Assembly: GCA_903891235.1 (NCBI GenBank)
Contig: CAITDW010000190.1
Coordinates: 1-9,469 of the forward strand
From: an uncultured Candidatus Saccharibacteria bacterium
Lineage (GTDB): Bacteria; Patescibacteriota; Saccharimonadia; Saccharimonadales; UBA4665
Reading direction: 5' to 3'
DNA: 9,469 bases
Under the pieces are notes generated by a model, which was given only the letters and a program-made list of their open reading frames with translations, searched no databases and was not told the origin of the DNA. How positions within the stretch are numbered: the first letter of the stretch is position 1; each line of letters starts with the position of its first letter. Positions 1 to 5,878 of the stretch are shown here, in pieces. The position numbers and the translations under genes are program-made.

Positions 1-18
1 AAATTTAAAATATTAAAA

Positions 19-46
19 TTGTATATTTGGGTATTTTTGTTAAAAT
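19..46 (+). promoter_or_regulatory. Candidate sigma70-type promoter with extended -10, upstream of the 55-393 gene
   Basis: A TTGTAT -35-like hexamer (19-24) is followed after 16 nt by TAAAAT (41-46), which is preceded by TG at 38-39, giving an extended -10 (TGTTAAAAT). The hexamer ends 8 nt before the ATG at 55, so the predicted transcript would start within a base or two of the start codon. There is no Shine-Dalgarno sequence between them. The region is very AT-rich, so chance matches are easy. Confidence 0.4.
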
Positions 47-54
47 AATAATCC

Positions 55-393
55 ATGGAAGCATTCAAAAATCAATCAATCCTGTATGACTTAGACATAA
101 TAGGAAATTTGAATGGCGATAAAATTGTCCGCTATATTGTTATTGAAGGAACAGATGTCATTAGTATTGATCAAGGAGTTTATGGTCAGGTAATATCTTT
201 TATAGACGGTACACATACTGCTATTGAGTATGATGGTACTGTTACCACTCTAAGACCAGATCAAACAATTACAAAAGTTGAGGATGATTATATATATGAT
301 GTTGATGCCTGTGAAATCGAAAATCCTGTAATCTATTTTGATCAAATGGCCCTACAAGCTTTAAGAGCCTACTCAGACAAAGCTTCTATATAA
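55..393 (+). CDS. Small acidic hypothetical protein, 112 aa
   Basis: I do not recognise this family. The protein is acidic, has a single cysteine (in the C-terminal third) and no signal peptide or membrane segment, so it is probably cytoplasmic. Residues about 10-75 look like a series of short beta strands separated by Gly/Asp turns (for example GVYGQVISFIDG followed by EYDGTV), which would suit a small beta-barrel. This is only a pattern impression. Residues about 90-112 look helical. The ATG at 55 is preceded by a -10-like TAAAAT rather than a ribosome-binding site. The TAA stop overlaps the stop region of the convergent SDR gene by 8 nt (386-393), so the last codons of both genes share DNA. 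An intact frame and protein-like composition support a real gene; the function is unknown. Confidence 0.7.
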   Translation: MEAFKNQSILYDLDIIGNLNGDKIVRYIVIEGTDVISIDQGVYGQVISFIDGTHTAIEYDGTVTTLRPDQTITKVEDDYIYDVDACEIENPVIYFDQMALQALRAYSDKASI

Positions 394-1264
394 AAATCTT
401 ATCGATTGGCTTTGGATGAATTTTAGGAAATAATCTCTCCGACAATAAGTTAGTAACAATCATTTCATTAGCTAATGATTCAGCCATAGCTCGGCCAACT
501 TTTGCCTGATTTTTTGGAGTGAATAGATTTAACCACCATGCCGATACTGAAACTGGTATGATTGGAATCTCGATTATTAATCTTTTCTTGCCTTGCCACT
601 TTGAGTAATGTCTAATTATATCTTGATAGGACATTTTTTCGGGGCCACCAATTTCTATAATTAGATTCTGTCTATTTCTTAGATCTAGCGAAGTAATTAA
701 ATATGAAATAGCATCATCTAGTCCAATTGGTTGAGACAGAGTTTCAGACCATTTGGGCACTAAAAGAACCGGTAACTTATGAACCAGATTTACTACAATA
801 TCGTAGGCTATACTTCCCTTTCCAATAATCATAGAAGCCCTAAACTCTATAATCTGAACTGTACCCTGTCTTAATATGGAACCAGTATTATGTCTTGAAG
901 ATAAATGCTTGGATAAATTATCTAGATCACTACCAAGACCACCTAAATAGATTATTCTTTTTGCTCTAGACCCCTTAATTGCTTTATTGAAAGATAGTGC
1001 AGCTTTTTTTTCGGCTTCTGCAAAATCCATTTTTGTTTGCTCCATCATATGGATAAGATAGTAGATAGCATCTACATCATTAACATAGCTTGCTAAATCC
1101 TTATCGAAAATGTCTATATTATGTTTTTTTAATCTCACGTTATCAAGAGTCATAGCCTCAGAGTTTCTGGAAAGAGCAATGATCTCATGATTAGTCTCAA
1201 TAAGTAATCTTTTTATTAAATTAGTGCCGATATATCCACTGGCGCCAATAACTGCAATTTTCAT
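386..1264 (-). CDS. Atypical SDR / NmrA-like NAD(P)-binding protein, 292 aa, without C-terminal DUF2867 domain
   Basis: The N-terminus has a Rossmann dinucleotide-binding signature, GxxGxxG (G7, G10, G13), directly after the first beta strand, as in atypical or extended short-chain dehydrogenases. Further landmarks fit the SDR_a5-type family: YYLIHMM (68-74), YLGGLG (106-111), LSKHLSSRH (117-125), FRASMIIGKGS (141-151), KWSETLSQPI (171-180) and a GGPE turn (206-209). The YxxxK catalytic pair of classical SDRs is not seen, which is usual for this subgroup, so it may bind a nucleotide cofactor without being a standard oxidoreductase. From memory, many relatives are nearly 500 aa with a C-terminal DUF2867 domain; this one ends at residue 292. 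It is the last gene of the ABC operon: the permease stop is 1 nt upstream and an AAGGA SD lies inside the permease 3' end. Substrate unknown; probably cytoplasmic. Confidence 0.85.
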   Translation of the reverse strand: MKIAVIGASGYIGTNLIKRLLIETNHEIIALSRNSEAMTLDNVRLKKHNIDIFDKDLASYVNDVDAIYYLIHMMEQTKMDFAEAEKKAALSFNKAIKGSRAKRIIYLGGLGSDLDNLSKHLSSRHNTGSILRQGTVQIIEFRASMIIGKGSIAYDIVVNLVHKLPVLLVPKWSETLSQPIGLDDAISYLITSLDLRNRQNLIIEIGGPEKMSYQDIIRHYSKWQGKKRLIIEIPIIPVSVSAWWLNLFTPKNQAKVGRAMAESLANEMIVTNLLSERLFPKIHPKPIDKIFI

Positions 1265-1265
1265 A

Positions 1266-2621
1266 TTATTCTGTCCTTAATGCTTCAATCGGATCTAACT
1301 TAGCTGCTTTTCTGGCGGGTAATAGTCCTGCGATGATAGCAACAATAATTAAAACAATTATTAGAATAATAATTTGCGACGGTTTGAATATTAGTAATCT
1401 GCTATTACCTAGCCCAAGTTTATTGGATATGACAGGGTTTAGAGCCACTCCGAGACCAACTGCTATGATTGAGCCAATAATGCCACCAAGTAGTCCAATA
1501 AGCCCAGCTTCGATCCTAAACAACCTTGAGACATCTCTTCTATGCATTCCAAGAGCTTTCATTAGTCCGATTTCTCTAGTTCTTTGAAGAACGCTAATAT
1601 ACATAGTGTTAACCACTCCAAATAGTGAAGCAATTATCGCGATAAGTCCGAATAATGTAACTATACCTTCAATAACTCCAATAAACTGAGTTATTAGTTT
1701 TTCAGTGTCAACTACTGTTTGAACACTATAGCCTTCAGCTTTAACTAATGATTTAGCATTATTGAGTTTGGTTAAATTGGTTCCGTCCGTAACTTTAGCA
1801 TAGGCTGTAAGGTATTTTTGGTAGCTACTCGTCCCTGAATATATGTAATTATTTAATAATTCTACTTGATTTAAATTGGTGTATAGATATAGTGAAGTCG
1901 CTGCTGAAATTGTTGTTGACGGGGTTGCTGAGACAGCTATAATTTTGAAATTGGTCTCTTGAGAAGCGTTGCTGGTCGAGTTAAGAGCAGCAAGTGAATT
2001 TATTAAAGCTGATGAAGGCGTTTGATTGGTTTGGTTTTGGACAGACAGTCTAATATTTTGACCAATTGCAGCCTTTGCGTTTGAAAATCCTAGAGCGCTA
2101 AGGAAGCCTTGCGGTAGAATCACTGTCTTATCTGGAATATTATCTGGAATAGTTCCGGCTAGTAGATCAGGTTTTTGATAAGAGTTATAAGGTGCTAATG
2201 TACCAATGTATTTTTTTTGCCCATCTCTCGTTATGTACTTTAGGCTGACTGTAATTGCTGGTTGCACTGAAGAAACTCCTGGCGTTGTTGCTATTTTAGC
2301 TAGATCGGCACTATTGAGATATTGTACCTGTCTTGTTTCGCCCCCGAAAGTAGAGATCGATCCAAAGCTTGGGTTGTAGACTTGTGGCTTGGTTGCGTCT
2401 TGGCTACTAAATAGATTAGGGTCTTTCGACACAATCAATTCAGTAGGATCAAAATTAGACTTAACAATATTATTGGCATACTCTTTCGCACCATTACTTG
2501 CGCCAAGAGTTAGAGTTAAAGCAAAGGTTCCAACGGCTATGGCTAAAGCAGTTAAAATTGTTCGAGCTTTTGAGCTTTGCAGGTTTCTTAGAGATCGTTT
2601 AATTATATCTGTAAACTGCAT
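1266..2621 (-). CDS. MacB/FtsX-type ABC transporter permease, 451 aa
   Basis: This is the membrane subunit of the adjacent ATPase. The layout is that of the MacB/LolCE/FtsX superfamily: one N-terminal transmembrane helix (about 21-41), a large extracytoplasmic domain (about 42-312, rich in Ser/Thr/Asn/Gln), then three helices (about 313-338, 372-394 and 416-435). The loop after helix 2 carries the hallmark RTREIGLMKALGMHRRD (347-363), which corresponds to the ATPase-contacting coupling region. The C-terminus has the typical PARKAAKLDPIEALR ending (435-449). Members of this superfamily work by mechanotransmission, moving or releasing molecules at the outer face of the membrane (lipoproteins, peptides, antibiotics, or activation of cell-wall hydrolases); the substrate cannot be read from sequence. 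The ATG overlaps the ATPase stop by one base (TAATG) and has an upstream GGGA-containing SD. Confidence 0.93.
   Translation of the reverse strand: MQFTDIIKRSLRNLQSSKARTILTALAIAVGTFALTLTLGASNGAKEYANNIVKSNFDPTELIVSKDPNLFSSQDATKPQVYNPSFGSISTFGGETRQVQYLNSADLAKIATTPGVSSVQPAITVSLKYITRDGQKKYIGTLAPYNSYQKPDLLAGTIPDNIPDKTVILPQGFLSALGFSNAKAAIGQNIRLSVQNQTNQTPSSALINSLAALNSTSNASQETNFKIIAVSATPSTTISAATSLYLYTNLNQVELLNNYIYSGTSSYQKYLTAYAKVTDGTNLTKLNNAKSLVKAEGYSVQTVVDTEKLITQFIGVIEGIVTLFGLIAIIASLFGVVNTMYISVLQRTREIGLMKALGMHRRDVSRLFRIEAGLIGLLGGIIGSIIAVGLGVALNPVISNKLGLGNSRLLIFKPSQIIILIIVLIIVAIIAGLLPARKAAKLDPIEALRTE
1274..1278 (-). promoter_or_regulatory. Shine-Dalgarno sequence of the SDR gene
   Basis: AAGGA on the minus strand lies 9 nt before the ATG at 1264 and sits entirely within the last codons of the permease gene. 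With only 1 nt between the upstream stop and this start, the SDR gene cannot have its own promoter in a gap and is probably translated by coupling or re-initiation from the permease message. Confidence 0.6.
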
Positions 2622-3304
2622 TATTTTGGTCCCTTTTCGATGCCTTCAATTTTTCCATCTTTAATCGATATTCTCATTGATGTCTTTTTGGCTATATCAG
2701 GATCATGCGTGACTATTATGAGTGTACAACCAAGTGATTTGTTCAAGCCAAAAAGCAAGTCAATAATTTTATCACCATTTGTACTGTCGAGATTTCCTGT
2801 TGGTTCATCAGCAAATAATATCGATGGTTTATTAACGATTGCTCTAGCTACAGCTAGTCTTTGTTTTTGACCACCAGATAAGGTTGATGCTTTTGCGTTA
2901 ACTTTATCCTGTAAATCGACTGCTTTAAGAGCCTCCATAACCATCTTCTTTCTCTTAGTAATGCCAATTTTTGCGATTTCTAAAGGCAACATAACATTTT
3001 GATAGCAAGTTGCATTAGCTTCAACAAAAAAGGATTGAAAAACGAAACTCATCTCTGAAGATCTAAAGGAATCAATCTTTTTTTCTTTCATTTTAAAAAT
3101 ATCTACATCATCAATTACTACTGTGCCATTAGTTGGTTCATCGAGCCCACTCATGATATGCATTAAAGTCGATTTACCCGATCCACTTTTTCCAATAATA
3201 GATACAGTTGATTTATTTTCAATGACTAACGAAACATTATCTAAGGCCTTAAAAGCTGCATCCTTTTTGCCATAAATTTTCGTTAACTCTTTTACCTCTA
3301 TCAT
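2621..3304 (-). CDS. MacB/LolD-type ABC transporter ATP-binding protein, 227 aa
   Basis: All ABC ATPase motifs are present and intact: Walker A GKSGSGKS (38-45), Q-loop Q90 in VFQSFF, signature LSGGQKQR (142-149), Walker B ILFADEP (162-168) with catalytic E167, D-loop NLDS (171-174) and switch histidine H200 in VTHDPD. The short length and the ADEPTGNLDS sequence are typical of the MacB/LolD/FtsE-like subgroup, which pairs with FtsX-type permeases such as the one encoded immediately downstream. It acts at the cytoplasmic face and should dimerise. The ATG at 3304 has no SD sequence; instead a good sigma70-like promoter (ATGACA, 17 nt, TATACT) ends 7 nt upstream, suggesting that this gene starts an ATPase-permease-SDR transcript. 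In many MacB systems a periplasmic adaptor is also encoded; none is seen here. Confidence 0.95.
   Translation of the reverse strand: MIEVKELTKIYGKKDAAFKALDNVSLVIENKSTVSIIGKSGSGKSTLMHIMSGLDEPTNGTVVIDDVDIFKMKEKKIDSFRSSEMSFVFQSFFVEANATCYQNVMLPLEIAKIGITKRKKMVMEALKAVDLQDKVNAKASTLSGGQKQRLAVARAIVNKPSILFADEPTGNLDSTNGDKIIDLLFGLNKSLGCTLIIVTHDPDIAKKTSMRISIKDGKIEGIEKGPK
2630..2637 (-). promoter_or_regulatory. Purine-rich Shine-Dalgarno-like sequence of the permease gene
   Basis: AAAAGGGA on the minus strand ends 8 nt before the ATG at 2621, inside the final codons of the ATPase gene. Together with the TAATG stop/start overlap this points to translational coupling, which would keep ATPase and permease production matched. 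Confidence 0.5.
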
Positions 3305-3311
3305 ATTACTA

Positions 3312-3340
3312 AGTATAGACTATCAATGAGCTAATGTCAT
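3312..3340 (-). promoter_or_regulatory. Candidate sigma70-type promoter for the ABC operon, near-leaderless
   Basis: On the minus strand ATGACA (3340-3335; one mismatch from TTGACA) is followed after exactly 17 nt by TATACT (3317-3312; one mismatch from TATAAT). This is the best-matched promoter in the window. The -35 box lies inside the last codons of the SGNH hydrolase gene and the -10 box fills the 18-nt gap. Only 7 nt separate the -10 box from the ATPase ATG, so the transcript would begin at or beside the start codon. Confidence 0.6.
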
Positions 3341-4180
3341 TTTTGTAATCTGATCTGCAATATATTGTTGTCCATTTAATGTTGGATGATAAGGAGCGCT
3401 ATCCGTTAATGATTGAACATATGGCATATCACTACAAAGTTCATGGCCAGAAAAATCTAGTGGAACAAACTTTGTAGTGCTATAGTCTTTTGAAGTATCA
3501 CGAAGTACCTGATTGAGATCGTTTAAATCTGATTTTAAATAGGCTAATTTATCTGAGTTTAGATTCTTAAGATCCGGACAGCTGGAACCGATGGAACTAG
3601 GAAAAGGGTTATAATATCCAGTTATATAAATCTTAGGAGGACTATTTTTATATATACTTTTAAGACTATTTAAGGTATTTTTTAGGCCCGTTTGAACCAG
3701 ATTAAGTTTGGCCTGAAATTCTCCAGGATTTTGGTTAATTTGGCAATTACTAATATAACAACTAGATATTATCTGAGTCCAATCTAAATCGTCAGCACCA
3801 GCTGTCAGGGTTATTATTTTAGGTCTTGGTAAACTTTTTAACTGATTAATTTGGGACTGAATTGTTAGTTTGTTTACGTCCATGGATCCGTTAATACCAT
3901 ACCGAAATGTTGCCCCAGAACAAGATAAATTAAAAAGACTGTAATTATATTTAGTCGATAATAGATATGGGTATGATTGGTTGGTTCTGTCGCAAGCAGT
4001 GGAATCACTATCATAAAGTAAGCCGACTCCAGCAGATACTGAATCACCGATTGCAACATAGCTTGACGTTGGTTTAGGTTTCAAATTTCCAACTTTATTA
4101 TTATGTATTCGAGTCAATAGAAATATTCCGATAATAGCTAGGATTATTACAGTTAAGATTACCCAATATTTCTTTCTCAT
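3323..4180 (-). CDS. Membrane-anchored SGNH/GDSL-family hydrolase, 285 aa
   Basis: An N-terminal hydrophobic helix (about 6-23) after MRKK forms a signal anchor, placing the enzyme domain outside the membrane. Block I is AIGDSVSAG (43-51) with nucleophile S47; block II is LSCSGA (85-90) with oxyanion glycine G89; block III is TAGADD (126-131), where the family's usual GxND Asn is Asp130; block V is YHPTLNGQQYIA (264-275) with catalytic H265. The usual Asp three residues before that His is Ala262, so the site resembles a Ser-His dyad. Six cysteines (C63, C87, C141, C146, C201, C249) are placed as in secreted actinobacterial SGNH esterases that carry three disulfides. Likely activity is hydrolysis of an ester on lipids, glycans or the cell wall; the substrate is unknown. 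The TGA stop is followed in frame by TAG. A TATAAT box ends 6 nt before the ATG. Confidence 0.9.
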   Translation of the reverse strand: MRKKYWVILTVIILAIIGIFLLTRIHNNKVGNLKPKPTSSYVAIGDSVSAGVGLLYDSDSTACDRTNQSYPYLLSTKYNYSLFNLSCSGATFRYGINGSMDVNKLTIQSQINQLKSLPRPKIITLTAGADDLDWTQIISSCYISNCQINQNPGEFQAKLNLVQTGLKNTLNSLKSIYKNSPPKIYITGYYNPFPSSIGSSCPDLKNLNSDKLAYLKSDLNDLNQVLRDTSKDYSTTKFVPLDFSGHELCSDMPYVQSLTDSAPYHPTLNGQQYIADQITKMTLAH

Positions 4181-4186
4181 ATACTG

Positions 4187-4192
4187 ATTATA
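4187..4192 (-). promoter_or_regulatory. Consensus -10 box (TATAAT) for the SGNH hydrolase gene, leaderless spacing
   Basis: A perfect TATAAT on the minus strand sits in the 15-nt gap between the TM2 gene stop and the SGNH ATG. Exactly 6 nt separate it from the ATG, so the predicted +1 is the A of the start codon. No SD sequence is present. I see no convincing -35 box at 16-18 nt spacing (the upstream DNA is the TM2 coding end). Confidence 0.5.
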
Positions 4193-4195
4193 TAA

Positions 4196-4786
4196 CTAAA
4201 TAGTTCTTTTTGTTTTTATATTTCTTACATACAAGTAATAGTAGAGATTAATAAAAATAAAACCAATCAATACGCTTAATACATTTATAAAAATCCAACC
4301 ATGTTTCTTTCTGCGAATAGAGTCAATAATTGTAAAAGTTAAAAAGGATAAGATACCTATGACAATTTCTATGGCAATAAAATAGCTAAAAAATACAACA
4401 TACAGCTCCATAAGAAATGTTTTCAGCCCATGATCTAAGCTAATTATGAAAGCCTGAGAGGTTGGTTGAGAATTATGATGGAATACCTTTAAGGCTGTAT
4501 AGAAAAAAGTAGTGAACGCTAAGGCTATTACTAGACTGATTATAAATGTTTTTTTGTCGAATTTATCTTTTTCATTGATCTCATTTTCATCAATCTCTTT
4601 TAATTCAAACAGATAATTATAGATATCATAAATGTACCAAATTCCAAATCCACCTATACTTAATAATTTTATAACAGCCAAAAATTTATGTCCTCTATAA
4701 AAATAATCTCCTCCAAGACTGCCAGTAAAAAGACTTGCCCAAAGAGTTGTCATGTATGTATGGTTATTTGTAAGTTTTATTTCCAC
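4196..4786 (-). CDS. TM2-domain integral membrane protein, 196 aa
   Basis: Residues about 13-61 match the TM2 domain pattern: a short hydrophobic helix, a turn with GGDYFYRG (25-32), a second helix with KLLSIGGFGIWYIYD (40-54), ending in a polar segment. After a charged linker (about 62-79; E, D and K rich) come three more predicted membrane helices (about 80-98, 126-152 and 163-187) and a basic C-terminus. Most bacterial TM2 proteins are short; the extra three-helix extension is less usual. The biochemical role of TM2 proteins is poorly known. The start is a GTG at 4786, with a weak AGG about 8 nt upstream; an in-frame ATG at 4753 (residue 12) would still keep the TM2 domain. It heads the minus-strand run and diverges from the CNNM-like gene. 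The stop is 15 nt from the SGNH start. Confidence 0.8.
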   Translation of the reverse strand: MEIKLTNNHTYMTTLWASLFTGSLGGDYFYRGHKFLAVIKLLSIGGFGIWYIYDIYNYLFELKEIDENEINEKDKFDKKTFIISLVIALAFTTFFYTALKVFHHNSQPTSQAFIISLDHGLKTFLMELYVVFFSYFIAIEIVIGILSFLTFTIIDSIRRKKHGWIFINVLSVLIGFIFINLYYYLYVRNIKTKRTI

Positions 4787-4801
4787 GTTTTTACCTATTT
4801 A

Positions 4802-4817
4802 GTTATATAAAATTATA
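4802..4817 (-). promoter_or_regulatory. Two possible -10 boxes for the TM2 gene
   Basis: In the divergent spacer a minus-strand TATAAT (4817-4812) and a TATAAC (4807-4802) are both plausible -10 boxes for the GTG at 4786, giving leaders of roughly 18 or 8 nt. No good -35 accompanies either. Unlike its neighbours, this gene has a weak SD-like TAGGT close to its start. Confidence 0.3.
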
Positions 4818-4858
4818 TAGCATTATTGGAATAATTCTTTATTGTTTTAGATTTCATA

Positions 4859-4869
4859 TATAATATGAT
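4859..4869 (+). promoter_or_regulatory. Overlapping -10-like boxes at the CNNM gene start
   Basis: TATAAT (4859-4864) directly abuts the first possible ATG (4865), and TATGAT (4864-4869) ends 7 nt before the next in-frame ATG (4877). If either hexamer is the -10 box, transcription would begin at about 4871-4876, downstream of ATG 4865, so ATG 4877 would be the working start. No clear -35 box is visible. Confidence 0.4.
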
Positions 4870-5857
4870 ACTAGCAATGAATGTTATAGATTCAGTTATT
4901 ATATTTTTCCTTCTTGTCTCAATTTCGGGAATATATTCTGGTTTGAATGTTTCGCTTTTATCTTTAAATATTTCTGATCTAGAGCGTAAGGCTAAGCTTG
5001 GCAATATTTATGCCAAAAGAATATTACCCTTAAGAAGAAACTCTCATCTCACTATAGCTAGTATAATAATATCTAATGTTGGAGCTATATCAGCTACTTC
5101 ATTAGTCTTGCATAACATAATGAATGGCTGGGCAGCGGGAATTCTATCAACTGTATTCATTGTAGTATTTAGTGAGGTTATTCCTCAAGCAATCTTTATT
5201 AGGCATTCACTGATACTAACAGGCAGATTATCTTTTTTTATGAATATTATGATCGTACTAACATATCCTTTATCCAAACCACTTGAATTATTACTGAATA
5301 AGATAGTTGGACAAGAAACTAAGGAATTTATGAGTAGAAATGAATTAGGTATCTTAATTGCAGAACATACTCATCAAAAAAGTAGTGAACTTGATGATAG
5401 TGAGATAGAGATTATGATGGGGGCTCTACAGTTGAGTGATAAGCAAACAAGGTCAATCATGACCCCTATTGAAAATACTTATTGGATGACAATGAACACA
5501 TACTTAACTCCAGAAGTTATTGATCAGATTAAAAATATGAGCTATAGTCGAATACCAATTTTTAACGAGAATTTAACGGTTTATCATGGTATTTTACTAA
5601 TGAAAGACCTTGTAGATATTAATTTTGATACGGAATCTTATCAAGTAAAGGATCTATATTTGCATATTTCACAGCTCGTTGGCAGCATGACAGCTCTTGA
5701 TACATTGTTTAGGAAGTTTTTAACCGGCGGAGCTCATTTATTACCGGTAGAAAAAAATGACAAAATCATTGGTATCGTTACAATTGAGGATATTTTAGAA
5801 GAAATTTTGCAAAGAGAAATAATTGATGAAACTGATAAAATAAAACATCGATTTTAA
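4865..5857 (+). CDS. CNNM/CorC-like magnesium (divalent cation) transporter, DUF21 plus CBS pair, 330 aa
   Basis: An N-terminal DUF21/CNNM membrane domain (about 6-150) contains the family landmarks SGIYSG (21-26), ISNVGAISATS (69-79) and SEVIPQ (103-108). These Ser, Asn and Glu positions correspond to residues that bind the cation in the CNNM/CorC family. A CBS pair follows (about 198-252 and 262-318), with RSIMTP (196-201), SRIPIFNE (228-235) and GIVTIEDILEEILQREIIDETD spread over 303-324; CBS pairs in this family bind ATP and regulate transport. The protein ends right after the second CBS and lacks the CorC_HlyC domain found in many bacterial members. Likely role: Mg2+ transport across the cytoplasmic membrane. 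The start is uncertain: ATG 4877 (326 aa) fits the -10 boxes better than ATG 4865. The TAA stop touches the stop of the convergent gene. Confidence 0.88.
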   Translation: MILAMNVIDSVIIFFLLVSISGIYSGLNVSLLSLNISDLERKAKLGNIYAKRILPLRRNSHLTIASIIISNVGAISATSLVLHNIMNGWAAGILSTVFIVVFSEVIPQAIFIRHSLILTGRLSFFMNIMIVLTYPLSKPLELLLNKIVGQETKEFMSRNELGILIAEHTHQKSSELDDSEIEIMMGALQLSDKQTRSIMTPIENTYWMTMNTYLTPEVIDQIKNMSYSRIPIFNENLTVYHGILLMKDLVDINFDTESYQVKDLYLHISQLVGSMTALDTLFRKFLTGGAHLLPVEKNDKIIGIVTIEDILEEILQREIIDETDKIKHRF

Positions 5858-5878
5858 TTAAAAACTATCAATTTTATC
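5834..5878 (+). repeat. AT-rich inverted repeat across a zero-spacer convergent junction
   Basis: GATAAAAT (5834-5841) is repeated inverted as ATTTTATC (5871-5878), flanking a perfect 12-bp palindrome TTTTAATTAAAA (5852-5863) that contains both stop codons. The structure lies wholly inside the 3' coding ends of the two genes. It might act as a weak bidirectional terminator or 3' stabiliser, but the stem is A/T-only apart from one G-C pair, and such repeats are common by chance in AT-rich DNA. Confidence 0.25.

Noticed and set aside
1333..1587. Plus-strand open frame of 84 codons
   Set aside because: It is antisense to the conserved C-terminal helices of the permease; the Ile/Pro-rich translation is the expected mirror of a membrane coding region.
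2389..2870. Two plus-strand open frames (2389-2664 and 2640-2870)
   Set aside because: Both lie opposite conserved permease and ATPase codons and show no start signal or protein-like conservation.
3874..4059. Minus-strand frame of 61 codons inside the SGNH gene
   Set aside because: It is another frame of a region that encodes conserved SGNH blocks I and II.
4813..5004. Minus-strand frame of 63 codons upstream of the TM2 gene
   Set aside because: It is mostly antisense to the CNNM membrane domain, with a basic, low-quality translation and no independent start signal.
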